64,000 nucleotides of DNA. It comes from Paludibaculum fermentans. Its GTDB lineage: Bacteria > Acidobacteriota > Terriglobia > Bryobacterales > Bryobacteraceae. Where the stretch lies: assembly GCF_015277775.1 (NCBI RefSeq), contig NZ_CP063849.1:4588001-4652000 (forward strand), read 5' to 3'. Within the stretch, counting starts at the first letter, position 1. Every line of letters begins with the position of its first letter. Below the pieces are notes generated by a model. That model was not told the DNA's origin. It ran no database searches and saw nothing but the letters and a program-made list of their open reading frames with translations. Position numbers and translations under genes: made by a program. Below, piece by piece: positions 1 to 8,868 of the stretch.

Positions 1-3000
1 AGGTGAATCGCGCCACCAACTGCAGGTAACGCGGCGTGCGGCCGGCCTGGGTGATGTCGAGGGTCCCGAAGGTCGCGCTGGTCGATTGACCCAGCACGCC
101 ATTGGCAGGCAGCAGGTTCGCGGAGCCGAAGCCCTTGTCGATGCCCGAGTCAGCGAATTCCTTGCGGTTGAAGACGTTCACGGCTTGCGCCGAGAAGGAC
201 ACGGCCATCCTTTCCCCAATTGCGAATCTGCGATCGAGGGACATGTTCCAGTTGTTGGTGCCCCAGCCGCGCAGGTTCGAGAAGAATCGCGGGGCGGTGC
301 CGTACCAATAGAGGTCGTTCACGATTTGGGTGTTGCTGGAACCGGGCACAGGCACGGTGAGCGTGCGGCCGGAGAAGGCGTGCGGATTGAAGTAAAGGTA
401 GCGGTTCTTCGGCACGACGATGGTGGTGCCGTCCGGTAGCGGGTAAGCGGTCTTGCCGTCGCCGTAGGCACGGTACTTTTCGGGGAGGATGGGATCACTC
501 AGCAGGTCGGGCCGTCCAAAGCCGCTGCCGCCGGTGATGCCCAGGGGGAGGCCGGCAGAGAACGTCGTGAGGCCCGAGACCTTCCACCCGCCGAGAACCT
601 GCGAGGCAATGGGCGTGTTCGTGAGAAACCGTTTGCCCTTGCCGAACGGCAGGTCGTAGACATAGTAAATGACGGCGCGGTGCGGGATGTCGCTGTTCGA
701 GACGGAGCGCTCGAGCCCGAAGTTGTTCACGGTGAAGCCGCTGGATCCGCCGCCGTTGCCGGTGTTCCCGGAGTTCACTGAGATGGAGTTCCCGAAGTCG
801 ATGCTCTTCGACCAGACGTAATTGCCGCCGATTTCGAGCCCGTTCGAGAAGCTGCGGCGCAGCGACACCTGGAAGGCGTGATAGGTGGAACTGCCGAAGC
901 GCTGCTGGAACTTGGTGACGGTGTTGTAGGCCGGGAAAGGCTTGGCCAGATTCAGCTTAGTGATGGTGGGTCCGCCAATGGTGGCGTTGCTGGCTGGGGC
1001 GAGGCCGTAGAAGGGATTGGCGACCAACGCATTGAGGGGATTCACGCCGGTGGCGATGTACTCGGCCCGGGCCGAGTTGAGGATCGCCTCCGGGATGGCG
1101 TTGGTGCCGTTCACGGGGAACTGCTGCACGATCATGCGTGTGCCCTTGGTCCCGACATAGGAGACCTGCAGGCTGGTGCCTTTACCGAGATCGCGTTCAA
1201 TGGTGAAGTTCCACTGTTGGATGTAAGGCGTGCGCTGATGGCGGTCGAGCGCGGTGACGCTGTAGCCGAGATAGCCGGGATTGCTGGGATCCGCGCCCAG
1301 GATGGTGCCACCACCGCTGAATGAGTCATTGAATGGCCGGGCCAGGATGTCGAAGCCGCTGGCCGGCCGGATGTTCTGGAAGGCCGGATTGCCGAAACCG
1401 TCCGTGCCGAAGCCCTGCGCGCCGCTGCCGACGCCGGTGATCTGGTCGTAGCTGATGCCGTACGCGGAGCGAATGACGCTTTTGTCGTTGAGCCGCCAGG
1501 CGAAGCCGACGCGGGGCGCCCAGTTGCGATAGTCGGGATCAGTCTGCCCTCGCCCGTTGCCGTTGACGCCGGAGAACTCATACAGGCCGGGCGTGCCGGT
1601 GGCATTCGTAGCCTGGGTGTTGAACTGCGAGAGGCGATTGTAGCGCTCGCTGAGAGGGCCCTGGAATTCCCAGCGGAGCCCGAGGTTCACGGTGAGCTTG
1701 CGCGAGACCTTCCAATCGTTCTGGGTATAGCCGCCCAGGTAGACGTTCCGTAGAGCGAGTCGCGGATCGCCGGTAGTGAACTGTCCGCCGCCCACCTGGC
1801 CATTCAGGTTGCCAATGAGGAAGTCGGCCAGCACGAAGCCCTGCGCCTGGTTGTAAGCGAGAGTGGGGCAACCCGGGCCGCTGCAGGCCGTGGTGAAGTT
1901 GTTCGGGGAGAAGGCGAACGAGGGCACGAACGCCTGATAGAAGTTCGTGTAGAGCGGCCGGTATTCCCCACCGAACTTGAGGGTCCAGTTGCCGGCGATC
2001 TTGGTGTAGCTGCCGGTGAAGGCGTAGTTGCTGGAGTGGTTGTCGCGCAGCACGAAGTTGCCGATGCCGATCTGCTGATAGGCGCCGCCCATGGCGATGC
2101 GCGGGAACGCTCCGCTGGGGGCCACGCTGATCATCTGTTGGGAGAAGCCGAGGCCGGCGAGGTCGGCATTCAACCCGGAGGACGGCTGCAGCACCAGGTT
2201 GATGCGTGTGAGGTTGGCGCGCAGTTCCACGATGCTGGTGGGCGAGACGGTCCAGGTATGGCCGAGTGTGGCGGACCAGTTGTACTGACTGCCTGGAGCC
2301 TGATCGGTAGCCTGCGGGTCTGTGCTGCGGAACCGGTTGCGCGGCGTGTTCAGCGTCCAATCGGTGGTGTAGCGGAAGAAGGCGTGGTGCTGCGGCGTGA
2401 AGTAGTGGTCGAGCTTCACGATGATCTGGTCCAGCCGGTTGTAGGTGGAGTTGGAGTCGTAGTAGTTCAGCGTCCCGTCGGGGTTGAGGGGCGTGATGTT
2501 GGGCAGCGGGTAGAGGTTGATCAACTTCAGGGAAGTGGCGTTGAGCTGGCTGGCCGGGATCCGGTTCAGCACGCCGCCGCTCTGGAACTGCTGCCGCTCC
2601 AGGCGGACATTGCTGCCGACGGGGATCACGTTTGTCGTGGAGTCGAAGGGTGAGAACACGTTACGGTTGACCACCTCCAACAGTCCAGTAGAGGGGTTTC
2701 GGACCTGAACCATGCTCTGGCTGAAGTCGCCTTGGCGCTCCAGCGCGGTCGGCATGGTGAGGAAGGCGCTGGCATCCTCCGCTTCGCGCACGCCTTCATA
2801 CGAATAGAAGAAGAAGGTCTTGTTGCGGCCATCGTATAACTTCGGGATGACCAGCGGTCCGGAAAACGTGCCGCCGAAGTCGTTCACATTGAACTTGCCC
2901 TTCTTGGCTCCGGTGGCGTTATTGCCGAAGCTGTTGGCGTTCAGCACGGGATTGCGGAAGTTCTCGTAGACTGAGCCGTGATACTGGTTCGTCCCTGACT

Positions 3001-3775
3001 TTGTACCGAAGCTGACCACGCCGCCCCCGGCGCGTCCGAACTCGGCGGAGTAGGCGTTGGTGATGACCTTGTAGTCGCCGATGGCGTCGATACTGGGCAG
3101 CACGGATGCCTCGTTGAAAGCGGGATTCGTGTTCGGCGCGCCGTCCAGCAGGATCTCGCTGGAGATGGGCCGGCTGCCGTTCACCGTGAAGTTGGAGAAT
3201 TGCTTGCGCGAGTCGTCGCCGACCGCGAAATTCGTCACCGACTCGAAGCCTTGCCTGGGCACGACGCCAGGAGTGGTGACTACATAGTAGAGTGGGTTTC
3301 GCCCAATATTCGGCAGACTCTCGATGGCTTGCGTGCTCACGCTGGCGTTGAGATCGGAGGCGTCGGTCTGCAGTCGCTGAGCGCTGGCGACGACTTTGAC
3401 CGACTCAGTGACTTCGCCCACGGTGAGCGTTACATCGATGCGGGCCTTGGAGTCGAGCGAGAGGGCGACGCCCGTCTCCTGATAGGTCTTGAATCCTTTG
3501 GCTGAGACTTCGACGTTATAGGAGCCCGTCGGAAGATTGGGCGCCGAATAGTCACCATTCGTATTCGTACTCGTGGATGTTTCGACGTTTGTTCCCTTAT
3601 TTCGAATGCGGACACTCGCCCCTGGGATGGCAGACCCGCTCGGGTCACGGACGTTTCCAAGAATCGTGCCGGTGATTACCTGGGCGGCGGCAGGAAACAC
3701 CAGGCTCAATCCCAGCAGGATCATGAGCATCCAAGGGCGGTACAACCGGTAGCGAGGGGTATCGACAGAGATCAT
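1..3775 (-). CDS. TonB-dependent receptor, Oar-like with carboxypeptidase-regulatory-like N-terminus (3' end cut by window)
   Basis: An open frame of 1,258 codons runs from the ATG at 3775 to the window edge without a stop. The ATG is preceded by a strong Shine-Dalgarno (AAAGGAGG, about 8-10 nt upstream). A signal peptide (hydrophobic MILLGLSLVFPAAAQ) is followed by a CarboxypepD_reg-like domain (GTILGNVRDPSGSAIPGASV, about residues 35-115), a plug-like region and a long outer-membrane beta-barrel rich in N/Y/F and G. The last visible residues (RYLQLVARF) resemble the usual C-terminal strand, so probably only a few codons are missing. The family transports large substrates, often oligosaccharides, across the outer membrane with TonB energy. 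The substrate cannot be read from sequence. It is divergent from the winged-helix-like regulator at 3939, a plausible partner. Confidence 0.92.
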   Translation of the reverse strand, partial: MISVDTPRYRLYRPWMLMILLGLSLVFPAAAQVITGTILGNVRDPSGSAIPGASVRIRNKGTNVETSTSTNTNGDYSAPNLPTGSYNVEVSAKGFKTYQETGVALSLDSKARIDVTLTVGEVTESVKVVASAQRLQTDASDLNASVSTQAIESLPNIGRNPLYYVVTTPGVVPRQGFESVTNFAVGDDSRKQFSNFTVNGSRPISSEILLDGAPNTNPAFNEASVLPSIDAIGDYKVITNAYSAEFGRAGGGVVSFGTKSGTNQYHGSVYENFRNPVLNANSFGNNATGAKKGKFNVNDFGGTFSGPLVIPKLYDGRNKTFFFYSYEGVREAEDASAFLTMPTALERQGDFSQSMVQVRNPSTGLLEVVNRNVFSPFDSTTNVIPVGSNVRLERQQFQSGGVLNRIPASQLNATSLKLINLYPLPNITPLNPDGTLNYYDSNSTYNRLDQIIVKLDHYFTPQHHAFFRYTTDWTLNTPRNRFRSTDPQATDQAPGSQYNWSATLGHTWTVSPTSIVELRANLTRINLVLQPSSGLNADLAGLGFSQQMISVAPSGAFPRIAMGGAYQQIGIGNFVLRDNHSSNYAFTGSYTKIAGNWTLKFGGEYRPLYTNFYQAFVPSFAFSPNNFTTACSGPGCPTLAYNQAQGFVLADFLIGNLNGQVGGGQFTTGDPRLALRNVYLGGYTQNDWKVSRKLTVNLGLRWEFQGPLSERYNRLSQFNTQATNATGTPGLYEFSGVNGNGRGQTDPDYRNWAPRVGFAWRLNDKSVIRSAYGISYDQITGVGSGAQGFGTDGFGNPAFQNIRPASGFDILARPFNDSFSGGGTILGADPSNPGYLGYSVTALDRHQRTPYIQQWNFTIERDLGKGTSLQVSYVGTKGTRMIVQQFPVNGTNAIPEAILNSARAEYIATGVNPLNALVANPFYGLAPASNATIGGPTITKLNLAKPFPAYNTVTKFQQRFGSSTYHAFQVSLRRSFSNGLEIGGNYVWSKSIDFGNSISVNSGNTGNGGGSSGFTVNNFGLERSVSNSDIPHRAVIYYVYDLPFGKGKRFLTNTPIASQVLGGWKVSGLTTFSAGLPLGITGGSGFGRPDLLSDPILPEKYRAYGDGKTAYPLPDGTTIVVPKNRYLYFNPHAFSGRTLTVPVPGSSNTQIVNDLYWYGTAPRFFSNLRGWGTNNWNMSLDRRFAIGERMAVSFSAQAVNVFNRKEFADSGIDKGFGSANLLPANGVLGQSTSATFGTLDITQAGRTPRYLQLVARFT

Positions 3776-3938
3776 GGGGACCAACCTCCTTTGTCAGTCT
3801 GGGGCGATTGTAGGAGCGGTCGGCGCAGGCAACCAGTTGTTGGACGGTACGAGCGGACGGTTTGCTGAAGGTCCGTTAACGTTACCAGCAGCAGTGTTAT
3901 CATAACCGCGGGCACATATTGGCATTCAGGGATCCGGT

Positions 3939-5270
3939 ATGAACGTCAATCCAGCTCTTATTACGGCTGAAGCGAAGCGCCTGGCGTTGTCGCGGGTACT
4001 GCAAAGCGATATCTTCGCGCGGGCGGATCAACTCAAAAGATTCCTATCGTACGTTTGCGAGATGGAAATCACCGGACATGCGGGGGAAATTACCGAGTAT
4101 CGGATCGGCCTGGAGGCACTGGGAAAGTCGGAGGATTACTCGACAGCCGACGACACCTCGGTCCGCAATCGCGCTTACACTCTCAGGAAGAAGCTGGAGA
4201 AGTTTTACGAGGATGAGGATCCTGACGCCCCGCTGCGCATTGAGTTCGTCAAAGGGACCTACGTCCCGCGCTTTGTGGAACCCGGCAGCGCCTTACACGA
4301 CCACGGCGACCACCTTCCCGCCGCAAGCAACGGTCACACGCCTCCGGTAACGCGGCCCTGGTATCGCCGGCTCGCCGTGCCCGTCCTCATGCTCGCCGTT
4401 GGCATCGTGGTGGGAGCGATCGCCGCCGAATGGACCGGGCGTTCGGCGTCTGCCACGGCCGGCAAGGTCGACCCCATCGTGAGAGAGGCGTGGGGGTCGT
4501 TTCTCCGGAATCGGGAACCAGTGATTATCTCGCTGGGGACGCCCGCGCAATTGACCCTGCTGCCCTTCAACATCAAGATGGAGTGGCAACCGGAACTCCC
4601 GGAGTTCGAAGCTCCGCCTCAACTCTTCCCCTGGTACGTCCGTCATCACCGGCTGTTCTCGGGCAAGAAGCTCTACATGACGCCGGATGTGAACTCCCCC
4701 CACTTCGGCGACGTGCTGGGCGCGACCACGGTCATCCGGATCCTGACCGCCGCCGGGACCCCTTACAAGTTGCTACCGGAGCGGGTGATTTCGACGGCCC
4801 TGCTGAACTCCAGGGATTCGATCCTTTTCGGTGTTCCTTACAAGAGCGAGGCCGTGTTGAAGCTGTTCGAGAAGACGCCCTTCCAGTTCACCTATCAATC
4901 GGAGATGCGAGACGTGGAGATCACATACCAAGCCGCTCCGGGCGCCGCGTTGAGGGTCTATTCGCCAAAGCGAGACGAACGCAACGACCGCGTGGAGAGC
5001 TACAGCCTGATCACCGTCATGCCGCGCGACCCGTCTGACGAGAAGGCGGGCCGGGTCATTGCATTCTCGGGGGATCCCAGCGCCGGCGCCGCGGCCGCCG
5101 CCGAGTTTTTCTCGTCGCCGCAGTACTTGTCCGACCTCAAACAGCGCTTCGCGGCCGCCGGCCACTCAACCTGGCCCGTCGCCTACCAGGTACTGGTGCG
5201 CTGCAAGATCGACGCCAACCTGCCGGCGTCGATGGCCTACGAAGCCCACGCCATCCTCAACATCAGGTGA
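3939..5270 (+). CDS. Membrane-anchored protein with N-terminal winged-helix-like domain
   Basis: 443 residues. The first ~110 residues (FARADQLKRFLSYVCEMEI, then SVRNRAYTLRKKLEKFY and VKGTYVPRF) match the N-terminal domain found in many acidobacterial regulators, and are clearly paralogous to the start of the protein at 49943. About residues 143-167 form one hydrophobic segment (RRLAVPVLMLAVGIVVGAIA), giving a cytoplasmic N-terminus and an exported C-terminal half of about 270 residues that I do not recognise. This layout suggests a one-component membrane regulator, but no sensory ligand is visible. It diverges from the TonB receptor across 163 bp. Whether it really binds DNA is inference. 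Confidence 0.8.
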   Translation: MNVNPALITAEAKRLALSRVLQSDIFARADQLKRFLSYVCEMEITGHAGEITEYRIGLEALGKSEDYSTADDTSVRNRAYTLRKKLEKFYEDEDPDAPLRIEFVKGTYVPRFVEPGSALHDHGDHLPAASNGHTPPVTRPWYRRLAVPVLMLAVGIVVGAIAAEWTGRSASATAGKVDPIVREAWGSFLRNREPVIISLGTPAQLTLLPFNIKMEWQPELPEFEAPPQLFPWYVRHHRLFSGKKLYMTPDVNSPHFGDVLGATTVIRILTAAGTPYKLLPERVISTALLNSRDSILFGVPYKSEAVLKLFEKTPFQFTYQSEMRDVEITYQAAPGAALRVYSPKRDERNDRVESYSLITVMPRDPSDEKAGRVIAFSGDPSAGAAAAAEFFSSPQYLSDLKQRFAAAGHSTWPVAYQVLVRCKIDANLPASMAYEAHAILNIR

Positions 5271-5281
5271 GCGCGGACCGC

Positions 5282-5338
5282 CTGTTTACAGTGTCTGCAC
5301 AGGCGACTTCTTGACTTCTACTCAGACATCTATATACT
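5282..5338 (+). promoter_or_regulatory. Probable promoter with palindromic operator of the PadR-ADOP pair
   Basis: TTGACT (5311-5316) and TATACT (5333-5338) are separated by 16 nt, close to the sigma-70 consensus. Upstream lies CTGTTTACAG (5282-5291), a near-palindrome. The same CTGTWWACAG box stands before the second PadR gene (62002-62011), 75 bp from its ATG against 70 bp here, so it may be the PadR operator. The predicted start of transcription falls very close to the ATG at 5352, implying a very short or absent leader. Confidence 0.5.
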
Positions 5339-5351
5339 AAGCTTACTGAGT

Positions 5352-5681
5352 ATGGCAAAGACTGATTCCCTGCAAGGGTCGCTCGACCTCATGGTCCTGA
5401 AGATCCTCTCCCGCCGGCCGAACCTGCATGGCTACGCGATCATGACCGCGATCAAAGAGATGTCGGACGAGGTCCTGCGCGTGGAGGAGGGCTCTCTCTA
5501 CCCGGCCCTGCATCGCATGGAAGAGGCCGGTTGGATCAAGGCCTCCTGGATCACCAAGGACACAGGCCGGCGCGCCCGCATCTATGAGCTGACGACGACA
5601 GGCAAGAACCAGTTGTCTTCGGAAGAGGCTCGCTGGCAGGCCGTGACGGCGGCCGTAAATCAAGTGTTAAGGATGGCCTGA
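5352..5681 (+). CDS. PadR family transcriptional regulator
   Basis: 109 residues, the usual size for the short PadR subfamily that precedes ADOP permeases. The winged helix is evident: LDLMVLKILSRRPNLHGYAI, then [19 protein letters not shown] (recognition helix region) and GRRARIYELTTTGKNQL (wing). It ends 2 bp before the permease start, so the two are co-transcribed. It probably represses its own operon; a palindrome upstream is a candidate operator. It is a paralogue of the protein at 62077. Confidence 0.93.
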   Translation: MAKTDSLQGSLDLMVLKILSRRPNLHGYAIMTAIKEMSDEVLRVEEGSLYPALHRMEEAGWIKASWITKDTGRRARIYELTTTGKNQLSSEEARWQAVTAAVNQVLRMA

Positions 5682-5683
5682 CT

Positions 5684-8347
5684 ATGTCCATCTGGTCGCG
5701 CATCGCCCATGCGTTTCGCCCTGGTTCGCTGGACCGGGAACTCGAGGAAGAACTGCAGTCGCACATCGACGAAGCGGTGGAGAGCGGCCGCGATCCGGAA
5801 GAGGCGCGGCGCGCATTCGGGCGCTTTCTGCAGACCCGGGAGCAGAGCCGCGACATTCGCGTCGCCACGTGGCTCGATTCGCTGCGGGCCGACGCGGTCT
5901 TCGGCTGGCGCCAGATTGTGAAGCGCAAGGTAACGTCGGGCGCGGCCATCCTGTCGCTCGCGTTGGCCATCGGCGCCTGCACCTCGGCCTTCCGGCTGGT
6001 CGACGCCATGCTGCTGCGGCCGCTTCCGGTGGCCGATCCGGGCAGTCTCTTTGTCCTGAGATACGAAGTACTGGACAATGACGACAAGAAGGACACAGCC
6101 GATTCCTTCGAATACCCGCTGTTCCGTCAGTTGCGCACCGCCGTGCGCGGCCAGGCCGAAGTGATGGCGATCTCCTATGCCAGCCAGGTGGATTTGACCT
6201 TCGGGAGCGATGAGGAGATGGAGAAGGCGTATCGCCAGTATGTCTCGGGCTGGACCTTTGAAACCCTAGGCCTGCGGCCGGAATTGGGGCGGTTGCTGGC
6301 TGCCAATGACGACACGAAGCCGGGCGGGCATCCCTATGCCGTGCTCTCGCACGACTTCTGGAAGCGACGCTTCGGCGGCGACCGCAATGTCATCGGGCGC
6401 ACATTTCGCCAGGGCACCAGCACCTACGAGATCGTCGGTGTGCTGACGGCGGGCTTCACAGGGACAGAGACCGGAACCATGACTGACTTGTTCGTGCCTA
6501 CGATGATGAACTCCAAGGCAATCGACAATCCCAACTGGGGCTGGTTCCGGACCTGGGTGCGGCTCAAGCCGGGGGTCGAGGGCGAGCAGGTAAGGCAGAA
6601 GCTGAGGGCCGCCATGCTGGCGTCGCGCCAGGAAAAGGCAAAAGCATGGAAATCGCCCGGCGCGAAGCACCGCACGGAGCAGTACCTCAACGCAGCGGTC
6701 TCGCTGGAATCCGCGGCGGCGGGCGTATCCGGCATGCAGCAGACTTACCGGCGATCGATGATCATCCTAGGCGTGCTGGTTGCCCTGGTGCTGCTGATCG
6801 CCTGCGCCAACGTGGCGAATCTCCTTACCGCCCAGGCCACGGCCCGGGCTCGAGAGATGGCGTTGCGCGTCTCCATCGGCGCGGGGCGCGCGCGGCTGCT
6901 GCAACTGGTCCTGATGGAGAGCGCGCTGCTGGCGATCATCGCATCAGCGCTGGGCGGTCTTTTCGCGGCTTGGTCGGCGCCCTTCGTGGTGAGCATGATC
7001 AATCCGCCCGACAACCCGGCGCGGCTGGTTCTGCCGGCCGACTGGCGGGTGCTCGGCTTCGCGGTGGCGCTCGCCCTGGCCGTGACGATCCTGTTCGGCC
7101 TGGCTCCGGCGCTGCGGGCCTCGTCGGTGAAACCGGCCAGCGCCTTGAAGGGCGGCGAGGATCCACACTCCAAGCGCAGGCTGATGCACGCACTGGTTGC
7201 GGCCCAGGTGGCCTTCTGCTTCCTGGTGCATTTTGTGGCGGGCATGTTTGTGTCATCCTTTGACCGCCTGGCCAACCAGCCGGTCGGCTTCCCCCCGGAT
7301 CGCCTCGTCTTGCTGGACACGCAAGCCAAGAAGGACCTGCCCCAAGGGACCTGGGATCAGGCACTGGAGAAACTGCGCACAGTGGCCGGCGTGGAATCCG
7401 CCGCCCTGGCCACCTGGCCGCTGATGAGTGGCAACGCCTGGACATCGGGCGTCTGGGCGAACGGACACACCCCCGACCGGGAGCAGCCCGTCTATTTTCT
7501 CGGCGTCTCTCCGGGCTGGCTGGCGACCATGAAGATTCCGCTGCTGAGCGGCCGCGAGTTCCGGCTGAATGAAGCGAACCCAGATTTCGCGATCGTCAAT
7601 GAAGCATTCGCGCGCCGCTACTTCGCCGGGCAGGATCCCGTTGGCCGGACACTGGAAACGTCCGGCGCCAAGGACAAGCGCTTCACCGCGCAGATTGTCG
7701 GACTGGTGCGTGACGCGCGCTACGGCGAACTGCGGGAAGCCATCCGGCCCACTGTCTATGTCCCGTTCAATTCGAAGGACGACAATGGCGTCGCGAAGGG
7801 CACAGACTGGGGCGCCTTCATCGTACGTACCAGTGCGAAGGACCCGCTGCAGCTTGCCAGCGTGCTGCGCCGCGAGGTCAGCAGTGGACGGCCCGAACTG
7901 CGCGTCAGCGATATCTCCACACAGGACGCGCTGATCCGCTCGAAGACCCTGCGGGAACGCATGCTGGCGACACTCTCCATGTTCTTCGCCGCGGTCGCCC
8001 TGCTGCTCGCCTCCGTGGGCCTGTATGGAGTGCTCGACTACTCCGTCATCCAAAGGCAGCGAGAGATCGGCATCCGGCTGGCACTCGGAGCCCGGTCGAA
8101 CGACATCATGCGCCGCGTCACCACCGAGGTCTTCTCCATGCTGATCTTCGGCGCGTTCATCGGCTTGGCCCTGGGCATCGCCTCGGAACGCTATGTCGAG
8201 ACGCTGCTCTTCCAGGTCAAGGCGCTGCAGCTTTCCGTGATGCTCTGGCCGGCTGTGACCATTCTTGGGGCCTCGGTGCTGGCCGCACTGCCGCCGGTAT
8301 TCCGCGCGGTGCATATCGATCCGGCATCGATGCTGCGGTCTGAGTAG
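5684..8347 (+). CDS. ADOP family ABC-type permease (MacB/FtsX-like)
   Basis: 887 residues. The N-terminus (SLDRELEEELQSHIDEAV) is the typical ADOP leader domain. A membrane segment follows near residue 90 (AAILSLALAIGACTSAFRLV), then a MacB-type periplasmic core, an FtsX-like permease block (about residues 355-475, with ACANVANLLTAQATARAREM), a second periplasmic core, and a second FtsX block at the C-terminus (about 760-885, with QREIGIRLALGARSNDIM). There is no ATP-binding domain, as is normal for this duplicated orphan permease family; the ATPase must come from elsewhere. Probably involved in export or envelope remodelling; substrate unknown. Confidence 0.92.
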   Translation: MSIWSRIAHAFRPGSLDRELEEELQSHIDEAVESGRDPEEARRAFGRFLQTREQSRDIRVATWLDSLRADAVFGWRQIVKRKVTSGAAILSLALAIGACTSAFRLVDAMLLRPLPVADPGSLFVLRYEVLDNDDKKDTADSFEYPLFRQLRTAVRGQAEVMAISYASQVDLTFGSDEEMEKAYRQYVSGWTFETLGLRPELGRLLAANDDTKPGGHPYAVLSHDFWKRRFGGDRNVIGRTFRQGTSTYEIVGVLTAGFTGTETGTMTDLFVPTMMNSKAIDNPNWGWFRTWVRLKPGVEGEQVRQKLRAAMLASRQEKAKAWKSPGAKHRTEQYLNAAVSLESAAAGVSGMQQTYRRSMIILGVLVALVLLIACANVANLLTAQATARAREMALRVSIGAGRARLLQLVLMESALLAIIASALGGLFAAWSAPFVVSMINPPDNPARLVLPADWRVLGFAVALALAVTILFGLAPALRASSVKPASALKGGEDPHSKRRLMHALVAAQVAFCFLVHFVAGMFVSSFDRLANQPVGFPPDRLVLLDTQAKKDLPQGTWDQALEKLRTVAGVESAALATWPLMSGNAWTSGVWANGHTPDREQPVYFLGVSPGWLATMKIPLLSGREFRLNEANPDFAIVNEAFARRYFAGQDPVGRTLETSGAKDKRFTAQIVGLVRDARYGELREAIRPTVYVPFNSKDDNGVAKGTDWGAFIVRTSAKDPLQLASVLRREVSSGRPELRVSDISTQDALIRSKTLRERMLATLSMFFAAVALLLASVGLYGVLDYSVIQRQREIGIRLALGARSNDIMRRVTTEVFSMLIFGAFIGLALGIASERYVETLLFQVKALQLSVMLWPAVTILGASVLAALPPVFRAVHIDPASMLRSE

Positions 8348-8391
8348 ACGGCGCAATTGACGAACCAAGGCGGGCCTCCTATCCTCTAGGG

Positions 8392-8862
8392 ATGCCCGCG
8401 CAAGAGTCCGCTCAACAGGTGGAGACCTGGAACATCCACAACCGGATCCACGCGTTCCTGCTGGACGCGCTGGATGCCGAATCGCTGGCCGCCATCCCGC
8501 AGCCCAAGGGGCGCAGTGTGGCGGCGCAGTTCGCGCATGTCCACAACGTGCGCAAGATGTGGCTGGCGCAGGCCGCGCCCGATCTCGATGCCCCGCTGCT
8601 GAAACTGGAAGGGCCGGACTGGAGCGCAGACGATCTCAAAACCCATCTGGCTGCTTCGGGCGAAGCGATCGCCGCACTGCTGGTACGGGCCTTTGAGCAG
8701 GGCAAGGTCAAGGGCTTCAAACCGCACCCGTCCGCGTTCCTCGGCTACCTCATCTCGCACGAGAGCCACCACCGCGGCCAGATCCTGCAGACCTTGAAGC
8801 AGAACGGCAGGCTGCCACCCAAGAAGGTGCTCTTTGGCCTCTGGGAGTGGGGCGTCCGCTGA
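8392..8862 (+). CDS. DinB-like (four-helix bundle) protein
   Basis: 156 residues. It carries the pattern of the DinB/YfiT-like metal-binding bundle: an N-terminal histidine region (HNRIHAFLLDAL), a central VAAQFAHVHNVRKMW and the C-terminal YLISHESHHRGQILQTLKQ with the usual paired histidines. Family members are divalent-metal proteins, some of them thiol-dependent S-transferases; the reaction here is unknown. It lies 44 bp after the permease on the same strand and may be read through from it. Confidence 0.85.
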   Translation: MPAQESAQQVETWNIHNRIHAFLLDALDAESLAAIPQPKGRSVAAQFAHVHNVRKMWLAQAAPDLDAPLLKLEGPDWSADDLKTHLAASGEAIAALLVRAFEQGKVKGFKPHPSAFLGYLISHESHHRGQILQTLKQNGRLPPKKVLFGLWEWGVR

Positions 8863-8868
8863 CGCCGG

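Noticed and set aside
3896-3906. Near-palindrome GTTATCATAAC before the regulator gene
   Set aside because: An 11-bp imperfect palindrome occurring once is too weak to call an operator.
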